A stretch of 64,000 nt of DNA. Source: Exilibacterium tricleocarpae (lineage in GTDB: Bacteria > Pseudomonadota > Gammaproteobacteria > Pseudomonadales > Cellvibrionaceae). The stretch covers positions 545,743-609,742 of the forward strand of contig NZ_ML660087.1 in the NCBI RefSeq assembly GCF_007004655.1, written 5' to 3'. The number at the start of each line of letters is the position of its first letter. Position 1 is the stretch's first letter. Of this stretch, positions 46,843 through 57,840 are shown piece after piece. The translations under genes were made by a program, and so were the position numbers. The notes beneath the pieces were generated by a model. It saw only the letters and a program-made list of their open reading frames with translations. It made no database searches and was not told the DNA's origin.

Positions 46843-47269
46843 GCTCTGCAGTCTGTGTCAGGGAACTCAGTTGTGAAAACTTTTTCATAAGAGCGGGGAT
46901 CAAGGGGAAAATCATAATTGCTGTGGCGACGGAGACGGCTGCAGTGAGAACTTTCATTAACCCCTCAAGGTAGTAGATGGGGTACCATAGGGTGACAAGT
47001 TCAATCAGGTGTGTGGCGCCACATAAAAAAATAAAGATTGCAAACATGTTAAAAACCCAGCGGTAGGGCATGGTCTGCCTGTTTTTACGCAGCAGGTACA
47101 GAATTGTAATCGGAATTGAAAAGTAGGCGATGGCGATGGCGATATCGCCGATCACATGCATCCAAAGCAATTCCTGTTGCCACAAAAAACAGTACCCATG
47201 CGGCATGAAACGCTCTGTACTAAACAGATTGGTCAGGGTATCAATCAGGGTAATATTCCAGTCTGGCAT
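46832..47269 (-). CDS. Stand-alone ETR1-like ethylene/copper-binding membrane protein
   Basis: 145 residues consisting of three membrane helices like the N-terminal sensor of plant and cyanobacterial ethylene receptors. Helix 1 has GDIAIAIAYFSIPITILY, with Asp42 and Tyr49 at the 7-residue spacing of ETR1 Asp25/Tyr32. Helix 2 has FLCGATHLIEL, with Cys83 and His87 at the Cys65/His69 positions that hold Cu(I). Helix 3 is TAAVSVATAIMIFPLIPAL. Unlike known receptors it carries no GAF or kinase domain. ATG 47269 lies inside the SCO1 gene (29-bp overlap) and the stop overlaps the kinase start. Ligand (ethylene or copper) is inferred from residues only. Confidence 0.85.
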   Translation of the reverse strand: MPDWNITLIDTLTNLFSTERFMPHGYCFLWQQELLWMHVIGDIAIAIAYFSIPITILYLLRKNRQTMPYRWVFNMFAIFIFLCGATHLIELVTLWYPIYYLEGLMKVLTAAVSVATAIMIFPLIPALMKKFSQLSSLTQTAEHVD

Positions 47270-47846
47270 GGAGAGTTTCCTCATGGTGGGACAGTAGCTG
47301 CTGGATTTGGGCGCTGAGTGTTTCCACACTGCTGCTACCGCTCAAGTGGCCACTCAGCGTGCCGTCGGCGTCGAAAACATACAAATACGCACTGTGGTTA
47401 AACCCTTGTGTGGTCCCCGGTAGCTTTTTGACATAAGCACGCAAGCGACTGTAGAGCTGTTGCAGCGACCTATCAGGGCCGCTGAGACCGATAATTTGCT
47501 GGTGAAACTGCTTTAAATACCGCGCCATTCGTTCCGGCGTATCCGTGTGCGGGTCCACAGTGACAAACAAGACATTCACGTTCCGGCTCTGTGCATCCAG
47601 TGACTCCAGAGCCCGGGACAGCCGGGCGAGTGTGGTTGGGCATACGTGGGGACAGGCCGTAAAACCCAAAAACAGCAATGTTGGGCGCCCCACCAGCTCC
47701 CGCTCAGTCATCGGGTGCTGGTTATGAGTTGTGAGATTGAACTGCAGGGTAGGCGCAGGATCGGGAAACGCCTGCACGATTGCGACAATCGCAATTGCTG
47801 CGGCCGAGAGAAAACCACCAATACTGATCCAAAAACGCGAAGGCAA
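47241..47846 (-). CDS. SCO1/SenC family copper chaperone
   Basis: 201 residues. N-terminal membrane anchor (ISIGGFLSAAAIAIVAIVQA), then a thioredoxin-like fold with the copper-binding FTACPHVCPTTL (CxxxC) and the distal His in GFNHSAYLYVF; VNVLFVTVDPHTDTPERM is the SCO family strand-helix. It delivers or handles copper in the periplasm; usual partners are cytochrome oxidases, but none is nearby. It heads a five-gene operon with the Cu(I)-type ethylene-binding protein next in line. Starts with TTG 47846, with GAGG 7 bases upstream. Confidence 0.9.
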   Translation of the reverse strand: MPSRFWISIGGFLSAAAIAIVAIVQAFPDPAPTLQFNLTTHNQHPMTERELVGRPTLLFLGFTACPHVCPTTLARLSRALESLDAQSRNVNVLFVTVDPHTDTPERMARYLKQFHQQIIGLSGPDRSLQQLYSRLRAYVKKLPGTTQGFNHSAYLYVFDADGTLSGHLSGSSSVETLSAQIQQLLSHHEETLHARLEYYPD

Positions 47847-48303
47847 GGTCAGGCCTCGCTCGTGCTGTCAGCGGATTGACGCCAAATCTCGCGTATTCGC
47901 AAGGGTGTCTTCGTAAGTTGATATGCAGTGTCCAGGTTTCCGCGGCGGCGTACTGGGTACCTTGTCGCCACCAACCAGGGCCCGCGGGCGGCCATGACGA
48001 TACTTGGGCAATATTGCTGCGTATCGCTTATTCGCGCACAGCCCCTCCTGTTGAATAACAACATCGGCGCATTACATTTTTTACAGTCCGTAAAATAACC
48101 TGTGGTCACAGATTGGGCCTCCGAGCCATACCGCCTTAAGCGTAGCCCATATCCTCCTATTGTCCAGCGAACACCGCCTGGCAAACCAATTCGCGCCGTA
48201 GGTCTTGTTGTGTAAGTAGCTGTTGGTAGCGCTGGTTTACCCCCAGTTGTCGCCTATACTTGGCAAATTACTCTATTGTTTTAAGCGATGTGCACTGATA
48301 GTC
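47847..48303. other. Divergent intergenic space, copper/ethylene operon and REC-GGDEF-EAL gene
   Basis: No gene supported in 457 bp. It should contain the promoters of both divergent transcripts. Base composition is mixed; no strong inverted repeat or palindromic element copy was found here. Confidence 0.4.
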
Positions 48304-50052
48304 ATGGCCCAAGACGAAAAAGGCGTCCGCGTTCTCCTTATCGAAGACGATCCGCACGACAGCAAACTCTTTCGCGAAGCATTGGAAGACAGTTATCTAC
48401 AACATTTCAGTTGCACCATAGCGACGGAGGTGAAAGATGCTATCGGCTGTCTCCTGAATACCTCTTTCGATGTCATTGTGACGGACCTCAACCTTCCCGA
48501 TTCGAGAAATCTCGACACGGTTAACGACCTGCTCAAGGCCGCTTGTAAAACGCCGGTGGTCATCCTGTCGGGTAGCGAAGATGACGAACTGGTCCTGCAG
48601 GCCGTACATGTAGGGGTTGAAGAATACATTTCAAAGCGTTACCTGCACGACAGCAGCCTGATTGTTAGAACTTTACGTCATGCGGTGGAGAGACATCGGT
48701 TGAAATTGGGTATAGAAGCTATTCGGGATCGCGAGCATCTTCTGGCGAACTATGACCCTATTACCCGCTTGCCTAACCGTTTACTATTCCTCGATCGCCT
48801 CAGTCAGGCGGTGTTGCAGTCTCAGCGCAACAATGAATGCTTTACCCTGTGTTTTCTCGACCTGGACAGATTCAAATCTGTCAATGATACCCTGGGACAT
48901 GGCGCCGGAGATGAAGTGTTGCGTACGGTCTCCAAGCGGCTGTCGACATTGATTAGAGACAGTGACACGGCGGCGCGACTGGGGGGAGATGAGTTCACTT
49001 TGATCCTGCGCCAGACGCATCGGCAAGCCGACCTTGCCAAGATTGCCCAACAGGTGATCGACCTGGTCAATGTTCCGATCAATCTCGGACAAAAAACCTG
49101 CTCAGTGGGTGTCAGTATGGGCTTAACCTGCTACCCGCGCCACGGAACTACGCCGAGCCAATTACTCAAGAATGCCGATATGGCGATGTATGAGGCCAAG
49201 AATAGAGGCCGTAATCAATACCACTTCTTTTCTCCCCTGTTATCACGGCAACAGCAGCAGGCTTATGAACAGGAAATGTCGTTAAAAGAAACCCTGCAGG
49301 GTCTTGCGGGATCTTTTGCGCTGGCTTACCAGCCCAAAGTTAATCTTCTCAATGGACGCATAAGCTCGGTGGAAGCACTGTTGCGCTGGCATCACCCTGC
49401 GCTGGGAGCCGTATCGCCGGCCGATTTTATTCCCATGGCCGAGGAGTCAGGTTTGCTTGCACAAATCGACGAATGGGTGTTGCGTCGGGCCTGCCTGCAA
49501 CTACAGCAGTGGCAGGATCGGGATGAATGGCTGAGCATTTGTATCAACCTCTCGGGTCGTTCGTTTAATGATGACTGTTTTTTGGGTTCGACCTTAGTGG
49601 CTGTTCTGGAGGAATACAAAGTTCCAGGACATCGGTTGGAAATTGAAATTACGGAGCACATGCTGCTGGAAAACCTAAAAGAGGTGGAAAAGCGGTTGAC
49701 GGCATTGAAAAACCTCGGTATTCGCATTGCGATAGATGATTTTGGAACGGGTTTTTCTTCGCTAAGTTATTTAAGCCGGTTACCTATCGATACATTGAAA
49801 ATTGACGGTGCGTTTATCCGCCATGTTGATACCAACCCTAAAGACCAGGCGGTGCTCAAGGCTATTGTCTCGCTGGGCCGGGCGTTGGAATTGAATGTCG
49901 TGGCGGAGTGCATCGAGACCGACGCGCAAAAACAGAGACTCAAAGAGTTGGGGTGTAATGAAGGCCAGGGATTTTTATGGGGAGAGCCGAGCACCGATTG
50001 GCAGCCGAAACCGGTATTGCCGGGAAAGTCTGATATCAAACTCATGGGCTGA
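48304..50052 (+). CDS. REC-GGDEF-EAL cyclic-di-GMP signalling protein
   Basis: 582 residues, cytoplasmic. Receiver (~5-125: VLLIEDDPHDSKLF, phosphoacceptor in VIVTDLNLPDS, Lys in EYISKRY), GGDEF (~155-320) with the intact active motif ARLGGDEFTLILRQ, and EAL (~335-570) with SVEALLRWHHP, INLSGRSFND, EITEHMLLEN and IAIDDFGTGFSSLSYLSRL. Both synthesis and hydrolysis motifs look intact, so the net activity is unclear. It is divergent from the SCO1-ethylene-domain-kinase operon, whose kinases may phosphorylate it (inference). Start ATG 48304; upstream in-frame codons are leader. Confidence 0.92.
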   Translation: MAQDEKGVRVLLIEDDPHDSKLFREALEDSYLQHFSCTIATEVKDAIGCLLNTSFDVIVTDLNLPDSRNLDTVNDLLKAACKTPVVILSGSEDDELVLQAVHVGVEEYISKRYLHDSSLIVRTLRHAVERHRLKLGIEAIRDREHLLANYDPITRLPNRLLFLDRLSQAVLQSQRNNECFTLCFLDLDRFKSVNDTLGHGAGDEVLRTVSKRLSTLIRDSDTAARLGGDEFTLILRQTHRQADLAKIAQQVIDLVNVPINLGQKTCSVGVSMGLTCYPRHGTTPSQLLKNADMAMYEAKNRGRNQYHFFSPLLSRQQQQAYEQEMSLKETLQGLAGSFALAYQPKVNLLNGRISSVEALLRWHHPALGAVSPADFIPMAEESGLLAQIDEWVLRRACLQLQQWQDRDEWLSICINLSGRSFNDDCFLGSTLVAVLEEYKVPGHRLEIEITEHMLLENLKEVEKRLTALKNLGIRIAIDDFGTGFSSLSYLSRLPIDTLKIDGAFIRHVDTNPKDQAVLKAIVSLGRALELNVVAECIETDAQKQRLKELGCNEGQGFLWGEPSTDWQPKPVLPGKSDIKLMG

Positions 50053-50351
50053 AGCAGCCACCCATTGACAATTCACCCGGCGCGTTTGCGAACGCCTGTG
50101 TCTACCGGCTTCAACAAAAAACCAAATCAATGGACGGGGCTTAACAAAGAAGCCCAGTGGTACAATAATAGCGGAGCAATGGCTGGACTAGTGTGACCTG
50201 TGAGGCCTCAGGCGATAGTGAATAAATTGATATATCGCGCGGAAAGTCACTATCGATACGGGCGTTCGTCCGGATAGAGACAGCTCAGGCCCACTTGTTC
50301 GCTGTCGAGCCGAAGATTGGCACTGGCTGTAGCCCTTGGATGGAGCTAACC

Positions 50352-51512
50352 ATGAGTGACTATTTTAATTCCGCTTACCCTGACAGCGCAGACTTGGAAC
50401 GCCGGGCACAACAACGAATGCCCGCTTTCGCGTTCGACTATCTCCAGGGTGGTTGTAATGAAGAGGTCGGGGTACGTCGCAATCGAGATGATATACAGGC
50501 CGTTCAGCTTCACAGTGAATTACTCAAGCCCGCTGTGAGCTGTGATTTGAGTGTCGAACTGTTTGGGCATCGATACAGCGCGCCCTTCGGCATTGCGCCG
50601 GTTGGCTTACAGGGGCTGATGTGGCCGAAATGCCCAGAAATACTGGCCGCATCGGCTGCGGAGGGGAATATACCGTTTGTATTGAGTACAGTCTCCTCGG
50701 CCGGTCTTGAGCGCATCGCCGAAATTACCCAAGGCAATGCCTGGTTCCAGCTCTACAACCCTACCGACAGTGCCACCAGAACAGACTTGTTGCGGCGTAT
50801 TTCCGCGGCCCGATACCGGGTGCTGGTTGTGACCGTCGACGTTCCTACCTTCGGCTTTCGTCCGCGCGATATCAAAAACGGATTGGCGATGCCCCCCACT
50901 ATGACCTGGTCAAACATTATCCGGATGCTAACCAGACCGCGCTGGTTACTGGAGACCGCGCGGGCAGGGAAGCCGGAAATGCAAACGCTTAAACCCTATA
51001 TGCCGAAAAACCTGCTCGCTACCGAACTGGCTGGTTTTATGAATAAGACGGTCATGGGTCCCGTGGATTCTGAGGGCCTTAAAGCTATCCGGGATATGTG
51101 GAAAGGTCCCTTGGTGATAAAAGGACTGACCAGCGAATACGACGTCGATAAGGCCGTTGAACTCGGCGCCGATGCTGTAGTGATATCCAACCATGGCGGC
51201 AGACAGTTGGACATTGGCGAATCGTCGATCAGGGCACTGCAACGTATAGCACCGAAATACCGCGAAAAAATAAAAATTTTCATGGACAGTGGCCTGCGCT
51301 CCGGTCCCAATATCGCCAGTGCGCTGGCTTGTGGGGCAGACTTTACGTTTCTCGGGCGCACCTTTGTTTACGGTGTTGCGGCGCTTGGGAAGAGGGGTGG
51401 GGAACACACGATTAACAGCCTGAAGATGCAACTGCAGCAGATCATGAGGCAATTGGGATGCGGCACGGTGGCGCAGTTGTCCCGCCACCGAGTTGTATGG
51501 CCTCCCGTTTAA
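50352..51512 (+). CDS. FMN-dependent alpha-hydroxyacid dehydrogenase
   Basis: 386 residues, TIM-barrel flavoenzyme of the lactate/glycolate/mandelate oxidase family. Signatures: FDYLQGGCNEEVGVRRN, PFGIAPVGLQGLMWP, VVTVDVPTFGFR, LVIKGLTSEYD with the FMN Lys, and VISNHGGRQLD with the catalytic His and substrate Arg, then FMDSGLRSGPN for the FMN phosphate. It oxidises an L-2-hydroxyacid to the 2-oxoacid; lactate is the default guess. ATG 50352 has GGAG 8 bases upstream. No partner dehydrogenase subunits nearby. The 299-bp space before it shows only a weak GGGCTT...AAGCCC hairpin near 50137. Confidence 0.88.
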   Translation: MSDYFNSAYPDSADLERRAQQRMPAFAFDYLQGGCNEEVGVRRNRDDIQAVQLHSELLKPAVSCDLSVELFGHRYSAPFGIAPVGLQGLMWPKCPEILAASAAEGNIPFVLSTVSSAGLERIAEITQGNAWFQLYNPTDSATRTDLLRRISAARYRVLVVTVDVPTFGFRPRDIKNGLAMPPTMTWSNIIRMLTRPRWLLETARAGKPEMQTLKPYMPKNLLATELAGFMNKTVMGPVDSEGLKAIRDMWKGPLVIKGLTSEYDVDKAVELGADAVVISNHGGRQLDIGESSIRALQRIAPKYREKIKIFMDSGLRSGPNIASALACGADFTFLGRTFVYGVAALGKRGGEHTINSLKMQLQQIMRQLGCGTVAQLSRHRVVWPPV

Positions 51513-51732
51513 GGCGTGGCGGCTGTTCGGAAATAAAAGCCAGCGGGACGTGGCTGACCAAATAAATATTTCACAATCCGCTTACCAACAGTTGGAAAAC
51601 TCGGAAGCTAAAAAGCAGAAACGGGGACTGGAGAAACTTGCCAGCGCTTTTGACTGCCAGCTTGAGCAATTAACAGTAATGAAGGAAAACAAGTACTCAG
51701 GCAAGCGTGAAACTGCGTCGACACTTTGTTGA
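51493..51732 (+). pseudogene. XRE-type helix-turn-helix remnant or mini-gene
   Basis: 79 codons overlapping the previous gene by 20 bp. The readable part resembles the core of an XRE/Cro helix-turn-helix (KSQRDVADQINISQSAYQQLEN, LEKLASAFDCQLEQLTV). The first helix is incomplete, there is no ATG, and the only start is TTG 51493 inside the dehydrogenase gene. It may be an antitoxin/regulator fragment left by a deletion, or a translationally coupled small regulator. It lies 60 bp from the 3' end of tRNA-Leu, a typical integration side. Confidence 0.5.
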
Positions 51733-51792
51733 CACTTTTGCAGGCTAGAAACAAAAAGGCTTACGCCATATTACGTAAGCCCTTGATTTTAC

Positions 51793-51879
51793 TGGTACCA
51801 GAGGTCGGACTCGAACCGACACGCCCGTTAAGGCAACGGATTTTGAATCCGTCGTGTCTACCAATTTCACCACTCTGGC
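51793..51879 (-). tRNA. tRNA-Leu (anticodon CAA)
   Basis: Minus-strand cloverleaf, 87 nt including an encoded CCA. Acceptor GCCAGAG pairs with CTCTGGT; anticodon stem ACGGA/TCCGT encloses loop TTCAAAA with anticodon CAA; a long variable arm (TGCCTTAACGGGCG) and T loop GGTTCGAGTCC identify a class II tRNA. Reads UUG codons. Confidence 0.96.
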
Positions 51880-52021
51880 TTCTCAGAGGCGCAGATTATA
51901 GCAGCGGTTCTACCCGGGTCAACGCCTTATCTGCGGCCGGTAGCCAAAGTGACGGTTTTCCGATACTCTACCCGCCCTCAACGATCACCAGTTTAGCGGA
52001 TGTGTCCGTCAAGCACAGTCT

Positions 52022-54237
<2,216 letters not shown>

Positions 54238-54313
54238 TGGTCTGGGCCATTGTGGTAGAAGGGGAAACCGCTATAATCGCTGGCCAGAATTGGTAGGGAT
54301 TGTCGGGGCGGTT

Positions 54314-54471
54314 GTGCTAACCGATCCGGTCCGACTTGAGGGCGCGCTTCTAGAAACACGCCGTAAACCCATCCCTGGGGGCTTGCCTAAGGCACCTACG
54401 TTTGGCTCTTCGGCATCCATGCCTCAGAAGGTTTCTAGAAGCGCGCCCTCAAGTCGAACCTACCACCGCAG
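54314..54471 (-). repeat. Palindromic element copy D1 (73-nt core)
   Basis: Arms 54328-54357 and 54431-54460 are inverted copies with 29 of 30 matching. Core 54358-54430 starts ACGCCGTAAACCC and holds CCCA-TCCC-TGGG, a middle hairpin around TGCCTAAGGCA, and GGCA-TCCA-TGCC. Left end TGCTAACCGAT, right end CCTACCACCGCAG. It is oriented away from copy D2, reproducing the A/B arrangement. Confidence 0.9.
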
Positions 54472-54503
54472 TTGATAAAATACCGTTGAGAAGTATCGGT
54501 AGA

Positions 54504-54653
54504 GCTACGGTGGTAGGTCCCTGCCCAAGAGCAGGACTTAGGGTTCGAGACCTTGTGAGGCATGGATGCCGAACCAGAGCCCCCAGGGATGGGTATACGG
54601 CGTGTCTCGAACCCTAAGTCCTGCTCTTGGGCAGGGGCCGGGTCGGTTGGCAC
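54504..54653 (+). repeat. Palindromic element copy D2 (52-nt core)
   Basis: Arms 54516-54551 and 54604-54639 are inverted copies with 35 of 36 matching, the longest in the window. Core 54552-54603 contains GGCA-TGGA-TGCC and CCCA-GGGA-TGGG, ending in TATACGGCGT. Left end GCTACGGTGGTAGG (nearly identical to copy B), right end GGTCGGTTGGCAC. Spacer to D1 is about 32 bp. Confidence 0.92.
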
Positions 54654-54756
54654 GACCCCGAGGAAATATCCAAACCTCTAAACCCCCTTTTAACCCCAAG
54701 AAACGGCCCCATATCAGGCCAGATACCACAAAGATTACACGGCTAAGGTACCCTCT

Positions 54757-56622
54757 ATGATAAACCGCTACCCCCTCTGGAAGTACCTTCTTATTCTCTT
54801 TGTGGCCGTGCTGGGGTTTATCTACGCCGCTCCCAATATGTACGCCCCCGACCCTGCGGTGCAGGTTTCGGGTCAATCGAGCGCTATGGAAATTGATCAG
54901 CGGGTGCTCGACCGCGCTACCGGGGCCCTGTCCGACGCCGGTATCGCCCACTTCGGCGCCGTGGTGGGGGACAATAATTCGGTGCTGATCCGCCTCGAGG
55001 ACCGGGAGCAGCAGTTGGCGGCCAAAAAGCGTATTCAACGGGTGTTGGGGGAGGACTACGTCGTCGCCCTCAACCTGGCGCCCACCACGCCGGGCTGGCT
55101 CAGGTCGATGGGCGCGGCACCGATGAAGCTGGGGCTGGACCTGGCCGGCGGCGTGCACTTCCTGCTGGAGGTGGATACCGATACCGCTGTGGCCACGCGT
55201 CTGGAAACCCTGGTCAGTGAAATCAAAGACCAGTTGCGCGGCGAGGCCCGCTACCAGTCGATCGTGGTCAATCAGGAGAATGTTATCGTGGCCCGCTTCC
55301 GATCCGACGAGTTGCGCGATCAGGCAAACAACATTATCCGCAGTGAATTCAACCAGTTGGAGCGGGTCAGTGAGGACGACAGCGACGGCTATTATATCTA
55401 TGCGCGGCTGACGGATGTGGCGGTGCGCGAGATCGAGGACTACGCCCTCAACCAGAACCTCACCACGCTGCGCAACCGGGTCAATGAGCTGGGGGTTTCC
55501 GAGCCGCTGGTGCAGCGCCAGGGGCGCAACCGGGTAGTGGTGGAACTGCCCGGCGTGCAGGACACAGCGGAGGCCAAGCGCATTATCGGCAAGACCGCCA
55601 ATCTGGAATTCCGGCTGGAAGCGGAACCGAAAGCCCTGGCCTCGCGCAAGGAGCTGTTCGAGTTTCGCAGCGAGCGCGACGCCGGGCGCACCGCCTGGCT
55701 GGAGCGCAAGCTGATTATCGCCGGCGATTCCGTCTCCGGGGCCCAGTCGAATTTCGACCCGGAAACCAATCAGCCCCAGGTCAGCATCAGCCTCGACGGT
55801 ATCGGCGGCAAGAAGATGAACCGCGCTACCCGTACCAATGTGGGCAGGCGCATGGGTGTGCTGTTTATCGAGTATAAAACCAGCATGGACTACCAGACCA
55901 CCGCCGCCGGTGAGGAAATCGCCATTCCCACCCAGACGGTGGAGAAAAAGATCATCAGTCTGGCCACCATCCAGAGCGCGCTCGGGGTGCAGTTTCGCAT
56001 CACCGGCCTGGACAGTCCGGCCGAATCCTCGGAACTGGCGCTGCTGCTGCGCTCCGGTGCCCTGGCCGCGCCCATGTATTTCGTCGAGGAGCGCACCATA
56101 GGCCCGTCGCTCGGGGCGGAGAATATCGCGGTGGGGGTCAAGTCGGTGCAGATCGGCCTGTCGCTGGTGTTGGTTTTTATGCTGGTCTACTACCGGGTGT
56201 TCGGCCTGGCGGCGAATATCGCCCTGGCGGTGAACCTGCTGCTGTTGCTGGCCTGTATGTCGATGTTCGGCGCCACCCTGACGCTGCCGGGTATCGCCGG
56301 TATCGTGTTGACGGTGGGTATGGCGGTGGATGCCAACGTATTGATTTTTTCGCGGATTCGCGAGGAGCTTAAAAACGGCCTGCCGATCCAGTCGGCGATC
56401 AACTCCGGTTTCGAACGGGCGTTTACCACCATTCTCGATGCCAATATCACCACCCTGATTGTCGCGGTGATTTTGTTCGCCATCGGCTCGGGACCGGTGC
56501 AGGGGTTTGCGGTAACCCTTTCAATCGGCATTCTAACCTCGATGTTTACCGCTATCATGGGCACCCGGGCCCTGATCAATCTGATCTACGGCGGGCGTAA
56601 CGTGCAAAAGTTGTGGATCTAG
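54757..56622 (+). CDS. secD: Protein translocase subunit SecD
   Basis: 621 residues, inner membrane, using the proton gradient to complete export through SecYEG. N-terminal helix (YPLWKYLLILFVAVLGFIYAA), long periplasmic P1 region with GLDLAGGVHFLLEVD, and C-terminal helices with VGMAVDANVLIFSRIREEL and the RND-like ANITTLIVAVILFAIGSGPVQGFAVTL. Full length. It follows tgt by 519 bp holding elements D1 and D2 and no yajC. ATG 54757 has no strong Shine-Dalgarno (AAGGTACCCTCT upstream). Confidence 0.96.
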   Translation: MINRYPLWKYLLILFVAVLGFIYAAPNMYAPDPAVQVSGQSSAMEIDQRVLDRATGALSDAGIAHFGAVVGDNNSVLIRLEDREQQLAAKKRIQRVLGEDYVVALNLAPTTPGWLRSMGAAPMKLGLDLAGGVHFLLEVDTDTAVATRLETLVSEIKDQLRGEARYQSIVVNQENVIVARFRSDELRDQANNIIRSEFNQLERVSEDDSDGYYIYARLTDVAVREIEDYALNQNLTTLRNRVNELGVSEPLVQRQGRNRVVVELPGVQDTAEAKRIIGKTANLEFRLEAEPKALASRKELFEFRSERDAGRTAWLERKLIIAGDSVSGAQSNFDPETNQPQVSISLDGIGGKKMNRATRTNVGRRMGVLFIEYKTSMDYQTTAAGEEIAIPTQTVEKKIISLATIQSALGVQFRITGLDSPAESSELALLLRSGALAAPMYFVEERTIGPSLGAENIAVGVKSVQIGLSLVLVFMLVYYRVFGLAANIALAVNLLLLLACMSMFGATLTLPGIAGIVLTVGMAVDANVLIFSRIREELKNGLPIQSAINSGFERAFTTILDANITTLIVAVILFAIGSGPVQGFAVTLSIGILTSMFTAIMGTRALINLIYGGRNVQKLWI

Positions 56623-56637
56623 TGGGGGCGTAAACCA

Positions 56638-57795
56638 ATGGCTGAGATGAAAGTAATTCGTTTTATGGCGCAGCGTAAGATCGCTGCGGTGTTTTCCGCA
56701 ATACTGTTGCTGGGAGCGGTGGCGTCCCTGGCGGTCAACGGGCTGCAGTTCGGGCTGGATTTTACCGGTGGCACGCAACTGGAGGTCGGCTTCGAGCAGC
56801 CGGTGGAGCTGGAGAAAGTCCGGGCGACGCTGGAGCAGCAGTCCATCAGGAATACCTCGGTGGTGCACTTCGGCACTGACGTCGATGTATTGATTCGCCT
56901 GCAGGGGGCGTTGAAAGATATCGGCGTACAGCAACTGCAGCGCGATCTGACGGCGTTGACCGAAGGTGCGCAGGTCGAACTCGACAGCAAAGGCATCAAC
57001 AGCGATCAATATGTCGAGCGCTTGCTGATTCGCGGTGCCCCCGCGCTCGCCGGCGATCCGGTGGCCCTGTTTCCGGTTGCCAGGTACGGCAATGTCTTTA
57101 CCGAGACCGATGACGACGGCAACCTGGTGGTGTTTCTCAAAACCAGCCTTGAGGAGATAGTAACTCGCGAGTTGATTGCGGGGCTGGCCGCGGCCGCCGG
57201 GCAGCCCGCCGAGTTGCGCCGCAGCGAATTTGTCGGTCCCCAGGTGGGCGAGGAGTTGCGCGATGACGGCGGCCTGGGGTTGCTGTTTGCACTGGCAGTG
57301 GTGATGGTTTACGTGGCGATGCGCTTTCAGTTCAAGTTCTCCGTCGGTGCTGTCGCCGCACTGGCCCACGATGTGCTGGTGGTGCTGGGGCTGTTTTCGC
57401 TGCTGCACCTCGACTTTGACCTCACCGTGCTGGCGGCGGTGCTGGCGGTGATCGGTTACTCGCTCAACGATACGATTGTGGTCTCGGACCGGATTCGAGA
57501 GAATTTTCGCAAGGTGCGCAAGAAGGGCTCCGAGGAGATTATCGATATCTCCCTGACCCAGACACTGGGCCGCACCTTGGTCACCTCCGCCACCACCTTG
57601 CTGGTGTTGTTGGCGTTGTTTCTGGTCGGCGGTGAACTCATCCGCGGCTTTGCCACGGCGTTGATTGCCGGTATTTTTGTGGGGACCTATTCATCGGTCT
57701 ACGTGGTGCCGAATGTGCTGCTGCTGATGAATATCAGCAAGGAAGACCTGATGGTGCCGGAGAAAGAAGGGGCCGAACTCGAAGAGACGCTCTGA
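56638..57795 (+). CDS. secF: Protein translocase subunit SecF
   Basis: 385 residues, partner of SecD. N-terminus MKVIRFMAQRKIAAVFSAILLL, the conserved GLDFTGGTQLEVGFEQ, VVMVYVAMRFQFKFSVGAVAAL, and VIGYSLNDTIVVSDRIRENF followed by LTQTLGRTLVTSATTLLVLL. Slightly longer than E. coli SecF because of an extended periplasmic segment (~120-170). It starts 16 bp after secD with GGGGGCG upstream, so it is the same transcript. It is convergent with the hybrid kinase gene across 45 bp. Confidence 0.96.
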   Translation: MAEMKVIRFMAQRKIAAVFSAILLLGAVASLAVNGLQFGLDFTGGTQLEVGFEQPVELEKVRATLEQQSIRNTSVVHFGTDVDVLIRLQGALKDIGVQQLQRDLTALTEGAQVELDSKGINSDQYVERLLIRGAPALAGDPVALFPVARYGNVFTETDDDGNLVVFLKTSLEEIVTRELIAGLAAAAGQPAELRRSEFVGPQVGEELRDDGGLGLLFALAVVMVYVAMRFQFKFSVGAVAALAHDVLVVLGLFSLLHLDFDLTVLAAVLAVIGYSLNDTIVVSDRIRENFRKVRKKGSEEIIDISLTQTLGRTLVTSATTLLVLLALFLVGGELIRGFATALIAGIFVGTYSSVYVVPNVLLLMNISKEDLMVPEKEGAELEETL

Positions 57796-57840
57796 GTCGG
57801 TCAACCCGCCGGAAACTGCGCAGCCCAACCGCGCTCCGCG

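Noticed and set aside
54402-54760. Small frames between tgt and secD considered as yajC
   Set aside because: Both are generated by elements D1/D2; neither shows the N-terminal membrane helix or the conserved sequence of YajC.
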